Assembly: GCF_001456955.1 (NCBI RefSeq)
Contig: NZ_KQ758471.1
Span: 224,576-288,575 of the forward strand
Source of the DNA: Microbacterium enclense
GTDB lineage: Bacteria > Actinomycetota > Actinomycetes > Actinomycetales > Microbacteriaceae
Reading direction: 5' to 3'
DNA length: 64,000 nt
A model generated the notes under the pieces. It was not told where the DNA came from. It saw only the letters and a program-made list of their open reading frames with translations, and did not search any database. The position numbers and the translations under genes were made by a program. This document shows positions 41,690-50,100 of the stretch, piece by piece. Positions within the stretch are counted from its first letter, which is position 1; every line of letters starts with the position of its first letter.

Positions 41690-41910
41690 CGCACCCACCG
41701 CAACGCCGCGCCACCGCAGTCCCGCCACGCCCCGCGCCGCGGGCATCCCCGCCACCCCCCGCCACGCCCCGCGCCGCCCCGCCGCGCCCGCGCCGCCCCA
41801 CGACGCCCCACACCCCGCCGCGCCCGACGCCGCCGGCACCCTGCCCGGCGCGCACGGGAAAGGGGCGCGACACCCTCAATGGATGCCGCGCCCCTTCGGT
41901 CGAACCGGGC

Positions 41911-42888
41911 TCAGCCCTTCGTCGCACCCGCCAGCAGACCGCGCACGAAGAAGCGCTGCAGCAGGAAGAACACGATCAGCGGAACCAGGATGGAGATGAA
42001 CGTTCCCGCCGACTGCAGGAACCACTGGTCGCCCCACGTGCCCGAGAGCGAGTTGAGCGATTGCGTCAGCGGCAACGACGACGACGGCGCGAAGATCGTC
42101 GCCACCAGCAGGTCGTTCCACACCCAGATGAACTCCAGCACCGCGAACGATGCCAGCGCCGGAGCGGCCAGCGGCAGGATGATGCGGAAGAACACCTGGC
42201 CGTGTCCGGCACCGTCGACGCGCGCCGCCTCGATCACCTCGTGCGGGATCTCGGCGATGAAGTTGTGCAGCAGGAAGATGGCCAGCGGCATCGCGAAGAT
42301 GACGTGCGCGATCCACACGGTGGCGAAGCTGTGCTCCACACCCCGCAGGTCGAAGCCCGGGAAGATCGTCACGTCGTTGATCGTCAGGCCGCGCGAGAAC
42401 AGGCTGAGCAGCGGCACGAGGGCCATCTGCAGCGGCACGATCTGCAACGCGAAGATGAAGATGAAGAAGAAGTTGCGGCCCTTGAAGTCGATCCAGGCGA
42501 ACGCGTACGCGATGAGCGAGGCCACCGCCAGAGCGAACAGCACCACCGGGATGGTGATCGCCAGCGAGTTCAGGAACGACTGCGCCAGCGTCAGGGCGGT
42601 GCCGCCCGAGGTCAGCGCGAGCCGGTAGTTCTCCAGCGTGAACGACGGGTCGGTGAACACGGTCCACCAGCCGGTCGACTGGGTGTCGGAACCCGGTCGG
42701 AACGAGGTGATGAACAGGCCGAACGTCGGGATCGTCCAGAAGAAGGCGATCACGATGGCCGCGATCGTCGCACCCTTGGAGGTGAGCCGCTTGCGCGCCA
42801 TCGCCTCGTGCTTGCGCGTGTCGCGCGCGACCTGGCGGGCGGTGCGGGTGTCGGATGTGGGCTCGAGCACCACGGTGGAGGTGGTCAT
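41911..42888 (-). CDS. Carbohydrate ABC transporter permease (MalG type)
   Basis: 325 residues with six membrane helices. The EAA loop near the C-terminal third reads EVIEAARVDGAGHGQVFFRI, which docks to an MsiK/MalK-type ATPase. Start MTTSTVVLEPTSDTRTARQV; the ATG overlaps the upstream permease stop (ATGA). The protein belongs to the CUT1 family of oligosaccharide importers. No ATPase gene is in the operon, as is usual in actinobacteria where one MsiK serves many systems. Confidence 0.92.
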   Translation of the reverse strand: MTTSTVVLEPTSDTRTARQVARDTRKHEAMARKRLTSKGATIAAIVIAFFWTIPTFGLFITSFRPGSDTQSTGWWTVFTDPSFTLENYRLALTSGGTALTLAQSFLNSLAITIPVVLFALAVASLIAYAFAWIDFKGRNFFFIFIFALQIVPLQMALVPLLSLFSRGLTINDVTIFPGFDLRGVEHSFATVWIAHVIFAMPLAIFLLHNFIAEIPHEVIEAARVDGAGHGQVFFRIILPLAAPALASFAVLEFIWVWNDLLVATIFAPSSSLPLTQSLNSLSGTWGDQWFLQSAGTFISILVPLIVFFLLQRFFVRGLLAGATKG

Positions 42889-44237
42889 CGCACTTCCCTC
42901 TGCTTCCGGATCTGGCGCACGTTGAAGATGATCAGCGGCAGCACGAAGAGGAACAGCACCACGGCCAGTGCCGCGGAGTGCCCGTAGCTCTGGAACCGCT
43001 GCTGCTGGTTGACCATCTCGAAGGCGAGGACGGTCGAGTCGTTGCGACCACCGGTCATCACCGCGACGATGTCGTAGATCTTCAGCGCGCCGATGGCGAT
43101 GGTGGTGAGCACGACGATGAGCGAGGAACGGATGCCGGGAACGGTGACGTTCAAGAAGCGCTCCCAGGCGCTCGCCCCGTCGAGCTCGGCCGCTTCCATC
43201 TGCTCCGGCGGTACGGCCTTGATGGCCGCCGACAGGATGACCATCGCCAGCCCCGTCTGGCTCCAGATGAAGACCACGACCAGGAGCAGGGTGTTGACCA
43301 GGGGCGCCGCCGACAGCCACGAGATCGGCTGGCCGCCGAAGGCGGTGACGATGGCGTTCAGGATGCCGAGCTGGTCGCCCTGACGGAAGTCGTACACGAA
43401 CTTCCAGATGATGCCGGCACCGACGAAAGAGATGGCGAAGGGCATGAAGATCAGCACCTTGAGGTACTTCTCCCCCGCCGCGCGGTCGATGAACACGGCA
43501 TAGGCGAGGCCGATGGCCGTCGCGATGGTGGGCGCGAGCAGCACCCAGATGAGGGTGTTGATGACCGACCAGAAGCCCTCGGGGTTCGTGAACGTCCAGA
43601 TGTAATTCTCGAAGCCGACGAAGTTCTCACCGGTCTTGTCGAAGAACGACTGGAAGAAGGTCGTGATGGCCGGGTAGACCAGACCGATCAGCAGCAGGAT
43701 CGCGGCGGGAGCGGCGAAGAGCACGAGCTGGAAGAGGTAGCCGGCCCCCTGGCGGGAGCGGTAGTCGGCGTAGAAGAGGATCGCGCCGAGCAGCACCGCG
43801 ATGCCGAGCACGTAGATGACGGCGTTCTGGTAGGGCCGCAGCAGCATGAACGCCAGCACGGGGATGGCGAAGCAGGCCACGAGGCGGAGCCAGAAATAGC
43901 CCTTGCCGGGGCGCGGCGCGTACTCGATGAGCAGCAGGAGCAGACCCACGACGGCGCCGAAGACCAGGATGACGAGCGGAATCTGAGCGATGGGGCTCAG
44001 GCCGCCCAGCCAGGTGAAGAAGCTGTTGAGTGAGAAGCCGAGCGTGGTCGGCCGGGTCTCCGCCGCGGGGCGGGTGACCATGAAGAGGAAGAGCGCCACC
44101 ACCAGGATGAGCCCTCCGGCGACCACGAGGAACGTGGTCCTGCGCGCATTCGCGGAGTCGCGCGTCGCGGGCCTGGCCCGCTCCCGCGGCGGCGGCGACG
44201 CCGTCGGCGTCGACTCCGCATTCTTGATATCGGTCAT
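42885..44237 (-). CDS. Carbohydrate ABC transporter permease (MalF type)
   Basis: 450 residues, longer than most CUT1 permeases because of an N-terminal set of about four extra membrane segments (FLVVAGGLILVVALFLF, IPLVILVFGAVVGLLLLLIE, and so on) before the six-helix permease core. The EAA loop reads QMEAAELDGASAWERFLNVT. This long MalF form resembles alpha-glucoside transporter AglF relatives. The ATG at 44237 with GGGAGGGA upstream was chosen over a weaker one at 44255. It pairs with the downstream MalG-type gene. Confidence 0.92.
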   Translation of the reverse strand: MTDIKNAESTPTASPPPRERARPATRDSANARRTTFLVVAGGLILVVALFLFMVTRPAAETRPTTLGFSLNSFFTWLGGLSPIAQIPLVILVFGAVVGLLLLLIEYAPRPGKGYFWLRLVACFAIPVLAFMLLRPYQNAVIYVLGIAVLLGAILFYADYRSRQGAGYLFQLVLFAAPAAILLLIGLVYPAITTFFQSFFDKTGENFVGFENYIWTFTNPEGFWSVINTLIWVLLAPTIATAIGLAYAVFIDRAAGEKYLKVLIFMPFAISFVGAGIIWKFVYDFRQGDQLGILNAIVTAFGGQPISWLSAAPLVNTLLLVVVFIWSQTGLAMVILSAAIKAVPPEQMEAAELDGASAWERFLNVTVPGIRSSLIVVLTTIAIGALKIYDIVAVMTGGRNDSTVLAFEMVNQQQRFQSYGHSAALAVVLFLFVLPLIIFNVRQIRKQREVR

Positions 44238-44317
44238 GACGTCCCTCCCGAACACGCCTTCGTGCTCATCGATGAGTGCCCGCGGAGTGCGCCGGGCGGG
44301 TTAGAAGTATGGACCCG

Positions 44318-44348
44318 GATGGGCCGCCCGCGCAGCGGGCGGCCCATC
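44318..44348. terminator. 13-bp hairpin between the binding-protein and permease genes
   Basis: GATGGGCCGCCCG (44318-44330) pairs exactly with CGGGCGGCCCATC (44336-44348) across a 5-base loop. It lies 15 bp after the binding-protein stop (44364) and before the permease start (44237) on the same minus-strand transcript. No T-run follows. Such intercistronic hairpins protect the upstream mRNA or attenuate readthrough, which would give more binding protein than permease. Confidence 0.75.
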
Positions 44349-44363
44349 ATCGGTCGGCGTCGA

Positions 44364-45695
44364 TCAGTTGTCGTAGCCGGCCTGGATGTCGCTGAGCACC
44401 TGGTCGGTCGGCGTGCCGTCGATCCAGCTGACCATGCCCTTCCAGAACGAACCCGCGCCGACGGTGGCCGGCATGAGGTCGGAGGCGTCGAAGCGCAGGG
44501 TGGTGTTGGGGTCCTGCAGCGTCTTCATCGCCTCGGTCAGGAACTCGCTGGAAGCGAGCGAGGGGTCGGCGCCCTTGTTGGCGGAGATCACACCGCCGAG
44601 CTTGACGCGCGCGTCGGCGAACTCGGGCGACGACATGTACTCGACGACCTTCTGCACGTTCTCGTCGTCCGAGAAGGCAGCGACGAACTCGCCGCCGCCC
44701 TCGACCGCGAGCTCACCCTCGGTGACACCGGGGGTCAGGAACGCGTAGACGTCGCCGTCGGGGGCGACCGTGGGCGTCTCACCCGCGGCGTTGGTCACCG
44801 TGAGGAAGTTGGCCGAGAGGAACGAGGCCTGGTGGGTCATCGGGCAGCTGCCGTCGGCGACCTTCGCGGCGACGTCGGCGAACGCGGTCGAGTTGATGCT
44901 GCGGACATCACCGAAGCCGGCGTTGACGTAGGACGGGTTGAGCAGGATGTCGCCCACCGCGTCGAAGGCCTGCTTGATCTGCGGGTCGGTGAACTTCACC
45001 TCGTTCGCGACCCACTGGTCGTACACGTCGGGGCCGGAGAGGCGGAGGACCATGTCTTCCACCCAGTCGGTTCCGGGCCACCCGGATGCGGCGTCGGACG
45101 CGAAGCCCGCGCACCACGGAGCGGCGCCGGTCTTCTGCTGGATCGTCGCGGTGAGGGTCATGAGCTCGTCGAGCGTCTTGGGGACCTCGACGCCCCACTC
45201 CTTGAACTTCGCCGGCGAGTACCAGACGTAGCCCTTGAGGTTGGCGAGCATGGGGGCGGCGTAGAAGGTGCCGTCCTCGGTGCCGTACGACTTCCAGTCC
45301 TCGCCCCAGTACTCATCGACGTTCGACGAGACGGCGTCGGATGCCGCCTGAACCTCGCCGGTGCCGATGAGGGTCTTGAGCAGACCCGGCTGGGGGACGA
45401 TCGCGATGTCGGGGGCGTCGCCACCGGACACCTTCGTGACGATGTTGCCCTCGAAGCTCTTGTCGCCGGTGTAGACGACCTTGATGCCGGTGTCGGCCGT
45501 GAACTGCTCGAACGTCTGGTTCAGCGCGTCGGCCTCGGTGCCGGTGATACCGCCGGAGATGCGGACCGTGGTCTCGCCCCCGCCCGATCCGCTCGTGCCG
45601 CCGCTGTCACCTTCGGCGCAGCCCGCGAGAGCGATCGCACCGACCGCCAGCAGCCCGACGGGCGCGAGCAGGCGAGTCCGCTGTGACATACCCAT
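44364..45695 (-). CDS. Sugar ABC transporter solute-binding lipoprotein (CUT1)
   Basis: 443 residues. The lipobox LAGC places Cys26 as the lipidated residue after a hydrophobic signal (LLAPVGLLAVGAIALAGC). A Gly/Ser linker follows, then a type-I extracellular solute-binding fold (TGTEADALNQTFEQFTADTG, NIVTKVSGGDAPDIAIVPQP, GYVWYSPAKFKEWGVEVPKT). It looks closest to AglE-like alpha-glucoside binders, in agreement with the long MalF partner; the sugar is not certain. The ATG at 45695 has GAGGAGAG upstream. It is divergent from a LacI-family repressor. Confidence 0.9.
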   Translation of the reverse strand: MGMSQRTRLLAPVGLLAVGAIALAGCAEGDSGGTSGSGGGETTVRISGGITGTEADALNQTFEQFTADTGIKVVYTGDKSFEGNIVTKVSGGDAPDIAIVPQPGLLKTLIGTGEVQAASDAVSSNVDEYWGEDWKSYGTEDGTFYAAPMLANLKGYVWYSPAKFKEWGVEVPKTLDELMTLTATIQQKTGAAPWCAGFASDAASGWPGTDWVEDMVLRLSGPDVYDQWVANEVKFTDPQIKQAFDAVGDILLNPSYVNAGFGDVRSINSTAFADVAAKVADGSCPMTHQASFLSANFLTVTNAAGETPTVAPDGDVYAFLTPGVTEGELAVEGGGEFVAAFSDDENVQKVVEYMSSPEFADARVKLGGVISANKGADPSLASSEFLTEAMKTLQDPNTTLRFDASDLMPATVGAGSFWKGMVSWIDGTPTDQVLSDIQAGYDN

Positions 45696-45739
45696 GTGGT
45701 CTCTCCTCTTTGAGTTCTGTGGTGCACCGGATCCCCTCG

Positions 45740-45861
45740 GGAACCGATTCCAGGCAACCGTAGAGGTAATCCACAAGAGTTGCAACCGTGACTTGATCAC
45801 GAACCGATAACTGGCGGATTCCCGCGGAACGGCGGACGTGCGACCGGCCGGAACCGGTTCC
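45740..45861. promoter_or_regulatory. LacI-family operators between the sugar importer and its regulator
   Basis: GGAACCGATTCC (45740-45751) and GGAACCGGTTCC (45850-45861) are two palindromes of the same class, the second perfect, 110 bp apart centre to centre. A third half-like GAACCGAT lies near 45801. CG at the centre is the classic LacI/GalR-family signature. One site lies in the 5' leader of the importer and the other before the lacI gene, so repression with looping and autoregulation are both possible. Confidence 0.8.
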
Positions 45862-45932
45862 ACTTTCCGGGAATGTCGGATACTCTTCTCAGCGTCGACA
45901 CGGACGTCGATGGATGACGAGGAAGACCACGA

Positions 45933-46943
45933 ATGAGCGGAATCGCCGAGGTGGCGCGCCTGGCAGGCGTGTCCAAATCGACTGCCAGCCGCGCGCTGAC
46001 GGGCGGCGGCTACGTGTCCGACGGCACCCGTCGACGGGTCGCCGACGCGGCGGCATCCTTGGGCTACGTCCCTTCGACGAGCGCTGTGAGTCTGGCGACC
46101 GGCCGCACCCGCACGATCGCCCTCATCGTGCCCAAGGTCAACCGCTGGTACTTCGGTTCGATCGTCGAGGGCGTCGAACGCACGCTCATCCCGCTCGGCT
46201 ACGACGTCACCCTGTACGTCGCCGAACCCGGCTCGAACGACCGGGAGAGTCTGTACTCCACGTACCTCGCGCGCAAGCGGTTCGACGGCATCATCGCCGT
46301 CGCCCTCGAGCCCGACGACGCCGACCTCGAGCGCCTGGCGAACATCGGCAAGCCCGTGGTCAGCATCGGCAACGCCCTCTCCGGGGTGCCGACGCTCGGG
46401 CTCGACAACATCGCGATCACCCGCATCATCACGCAGCACCTCATCGCGTTGGGCCACACCGATATCGCCTTCGTCGGCAGCACGCCGCGCACCGACGCCC
46501 CCGCGAAGGACGTCGACGAGAGATCGATCGGCTACCGCGACGCCATGAACGACAACGGTCTGGCCGTGCGGATCCGGAGCGTGCCCTCCACCCTGACCAT
46601 CACCGATGCATACGCCGCGGCGGCGTCGTTCCTCGCCGACGCGGCGTCACGCCCGACGGGGGTCGTCGCCGCATGCGACGAGGTCGCGATCGGCGTCATC
46701 ATCGCCGCCCGCCGGATGGGCATCTCGGTTCCGAGCGAGCTCAGCGTCGTAGGCATCGACGGCCATGACTACGCCGAGATGTTCGCCCTCACGACGGTCG
46801 AGCAGTTCCCCCTCGCCCAGGGCATCGAGGCGACGCGCATCCTCGTCTCGATGATCGAGGGCACCGGCGACGCCCCACGTCGCACCGAGGCCGAGACGCG
46901 TCTCGTCGTTCGCGCGTCGACCGCTCCCCCGCGCTCCGCGTGA
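45933..46943 (+). CDS. LacI family transcriptional regulator
   Basis: 336 residues. The N-terminal headpiece reads GIAEVARLAGVSKSTASRAL followed by the hinge region GYVPSTSAVSLATG. The core is a periplasmic-binding-protein-like sugar-binding domain (IALIVPKVNRWYFGSIVEGV, RFDGIIAVALEPDDADLERL, GVVAACDEVAIGVIIAARRM). It represses the divergent sugar importer through the GGAACCGNTTCC sites and is released by the imported sugar or a derivative. The ATG at 45933 is preceded by weak purines (GAGGAAGACC). Confidence 0.92.
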   Translation: MSGIAEVARLAGVSKSTASRALTGGGYVSDGTRRRVADAAASLGYVPSTSAVSLATGRTRTIALIVPKVNRWYFGSIVEGVERTLIPLGYDVTLYVAEPGSNDRESLYSTYLARKRFDGIIAVALEPDDADLERLANIGKPVVSIGNALSGVPTLGLDNIAITRIITQHLIALGHTDIAFVGSTPRTDAPAKDVDERSIGYRDAMNDNGLAVRIRSVPSTLTITDAYAAAASFLADAASRPTGVVAACDEVAIGVIIAARRMGISVPSELSVVGIDGHDYAEMFALTTVEQFPLAQGIEATRILVSMIEGTGDAPRRTEAETRLVVRASTAPPRSA

Positions 46944-47060
46944 CGTTCGCGCGCCCGGGCGGCGCCTCGCAGAGAAGCCCGGATGCCGCGGAACCCCGCT
47001 ATAGGGTGGATGACGATCACGTCCCGGATGCCATCGCACCCGGTGTCACCTGCCGGAAGC

Positions 47061-47096
47061 CGAAGACCCCGGATGCCGTTGCATCCGGGGTCTTCG
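47061..47096. terminator. Bidirectional rho-independent-like terminator (GGATGC/GCATCC stem)
   Basis: CGAAGACCCCGGATGC (47061-47076) and GCATCCGGGGTCTTCG (47081-47096) are exact complements with a 4-base loop (CGTT). The 16-bp stem lies between the convergent lacI and wall-anchored nuclease genes. It contains one GGATGC word in each orientation, like the rplL terminator at 52038. A short T-rich end (TCTTCG) follows on both strands. Confidence 0.85.
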
Positions 47097-47108
47097 TCAT
47101 GGTGCGGA

Positions 47109-50100
47109 TCAGTCGCTCTGGCGCACCGCCCGGCGACGTGCGATCACGCCGAGTCCGAGCAGGGCGAGTGCTGCGAGAAGGCCCGCACCCATCCAGCCGG
47201 TGTCGGCGCCCGTCGCGGGCAGCGAACCGGCCTGACCGGCCGAGCTGCCCTGGCCGGCGGATCCACCGTTGCCTGAGCCGGAGTCCGATCCCGAACCCGC
47301 ACCGCCGGCGGACACGCCCACCTGCAGCGGAACCGTCACGTCGGTACCGCTCGGCTGCGCCACCAGCTGCAGGGCGACCTCCCCGGCAGCGCCCGCCGGA
47401 ACTTCGACGGTGACCGTCGCCGCGCCGTTCGCGACGGGGAACGACGTCGTGGCGTCCGAGCCCCAGGCTGCCGACAGCGACGTGTTCGCGGGAGCACCGA
47501 GCGAGGTGAGGTCGAGGTTCGAGACTGTGAGCGCGACGTCACTGCCCGGCTGGACCTCCGAGGGCACACCCGAAACCTGCACCGCGCGCGCGGTGAAGTC
47601 CGGCGTGAGGCCGGGGTTCGCCTTCAGGTATGCGATCCATCCGTCACGGTCGATGAGGCCCGAGTCGCGGGTGTCGGCACCCTGGCCGAGCGCCGCGAAC
47701 GCGTCGCCGCCCTGCAGCAGGAAGCTGAACGAGCCCACGCGGTATGTCGCCGCCGGGTCGACGGCCACGCCGTCGATCCAGATGCCGGTGATGCGCTGCC
47801 CGGGGCCACGCGACACGTCGTAGGTGACGCGGACGTTGTCGGAGACGCCGAGCGCCAGATCGCGGTCGCGGCCGGCGGTGTCGCCCCACTGCTGCTCGAG
47901 CGCGCTCCGCAGCTGTTCTCCGGTCAGCGTCGTGGTCCAGAGGTTGTTGACGAACGGCAGCACCGCGTTGGCCTCGGCCAGCGTGATGACCCCGTCCTCT
48001 CCGTAGAACAGCTCGGCCCGCAGACCACCCGGGTTGACCAGGGCGATCTCGGCTCCGCCGCGGGCGGGGTCGTCGAGGGTGTCGAGCAGGGCGTCGGCGA
48101 CCAGACCGCCGAGAGCGGACTGCTTCGAGCGATCGTCGCGCTGGCCACCGGTGTAGACACCGTCGACGTACGATCCGCCGCGGTAGGCGGTGGTGATGTC
48201 GGCGGTGACCGATCCGACGGGCTGCGCGCCGACGCGGTCGGCCTCGGCCCGAGCGAGCTTCACGATCTGATCGACCTCGGCCACACGCGGGTAGGTCCTG
48301 ATCAGCTCAGCGTCCAGCGCGGCGCTGTTCGCGGCCGTCTGGGCGGGGTCGTTCGGCACGGTGGCAGCGGCGAGACGGGGCACGTTGCGCGCGGAGTAAT
48401 CGACCACGTCGCCGTTCTGCCGGTCGACGGTCAGCACGATCTCACCGATGTTCTCGCCGTAGCTGCCGGTCTGCACGATCGGGCGGGTGCCCGCAGCGCC
48501 GGGGATGGGGGCGTTCCACGCGTACTTCTGGTGGGTGTGACCCGTGAAGATCGCGTCGACTGCCGCATCCGTCTCGTTCACGATCTTCGCGAAGGCGCCA
48601 CCCGCCGCGACCGCCTGCTCGAGCGTCTCGCCCGTGGAGTCGCCCTCGGCGGCACCCTCGTGGTACTCGGCCACGATCACGTCGACCTGGTCGCGGATCT
48701 CGGCGACCACGCGATTCACCTCGGCGACGGGCTCGCGGAACTCGATGCCCTCGATACCGCCCGGCGAGACCAGCTGCGACGTCTCCTGCGTGACGGCGCC
48801 GATGACGCCCACGCGCACGCCGTCGACCTCGAAGATCGCGTACTCGTCGAGCAGGGGCTGCCCGTCCTTGTACACGTTCGCCGCGAGGTAGGGGAAGTCG
48901 GCCCATCCGCTCACCTCGCCGACGAGCTTGTCCGCACCCCGATCGAACTCGTGATTACCGGTGGCGGATGCCGCCAGGTCGAGCGCGTTCAGCACCTCGA
49001 TGGTCGGCTCGTCGTCGAAGTACGCCGAGGCGAAGAGCGAGGCGCCGATGTTGTCGCCGTTGGAGAGGAACAGGGTGTTGTCCTCGCCGCCGGCCGCCCG
49101 CAGCTGCTCGATGGTCCCCGCGAACTTCACCGTGTTGGCGTCGATCCGACCGTGGAAGTCGTTGATGCCGAGCAGGGTGATGTCGGTGGTGTCCGAACCG
49201 AGGTCGAGACCGACGATGACGGGGTCGTGATCGCTGGAACGATACGGCGTCGGCTCGTAGAAGTTCAGCGCGTTGTAGTTGTAGCGGCTGTACTCCAGGG
49301 CGAGCGCCTCGACGGCGTTGATGTTCCAGATGTCGGTGCCGGTGACCAGCTCGCGAGCCGACGGCGACGCCAGCACGTGGTCGAGCGAGCCGGACTGGCC
49401 GCTGAACGAGTACGAGTACTTGCCCGTGCCCGCCTCGAGCGGCTCGAAGCCGTACTCGCGCAGCTTCAGGATCGGATCCTCCTGCGTGTAGGCGTTGAAG
49501 TCGCCGAGCAGGAACACGTCGTCGGTGCCGACAGCGGCCGCGCGAGCGGCGGCGAAGGTTCCGAGAGCGTCGGCCTGGCGCACACGGTCGCCGTTGAAGG
49601 CGCCCTGGATGCCGTTGGCGTTGTCACCGGTGGCCGCGGGGCGGCTGTCGCCCTTCGACTTGAAGTGGTTCACGATGGCGAGGATCTTGGCATCCGGGTC
49701 CGTCAGCGGAGCGAACGCCTGCGCGAGCGGCTGACGGGCGTTGCGGAACGCCGGGTCGTCGAGGATGACGCTGTCGCCCGAGGGGGCGACGACGCCCTTC
49801 TTGTAGATGAAGGCGGTGCGGATGACGTCTTCGGATGCCGGCAGCACGGCGGGCGACGGAACGAAGGCCCACTGCGGCGAGCCGAGCGCGGCGTTGAGCG
49901 CGTCGACGAGGGTCGACAGCGCGGCATCCCGGTTCTTGCCGAAGGCGGCGGAGTTCTCGATCTCCTCCAGCGAGACGACGTCGGCGCCGAGTCCGTTGAT
50001 CGCCGCGACGATCTTGTCCTGCTGGCGCTTCAGGTTGGCGTCGTCGGCCGCACCGCGGGGTCCGGGAGCCGGGCAGGTGTCAGCCGTGACGGGGTTGCCC

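Larger units (their letters stand above)
41328..41910. other. 583-bp noncoding region with duplicated palindromic elements
   Basis: No gene is supported here; ORFs reading through are Pro/Arg/Ala repeats without a start signal. The region, between the convergent DUF305 and sugar-permease genes, contains two near-identical palindromic elements (41414-41480 and 41623-41689). Their left flanks are also similar (GGCGCCCGGGCCGGCGCCCG against GGCGCCCAGGCCGGCGCCCG), so about 100 bp were duplicated at a distance of 209 bp. Between and after them are C-rich degenerate repeats (CCGCGCC, GCCCCGCGCCG) to about 41850. Confidence 0.75.
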
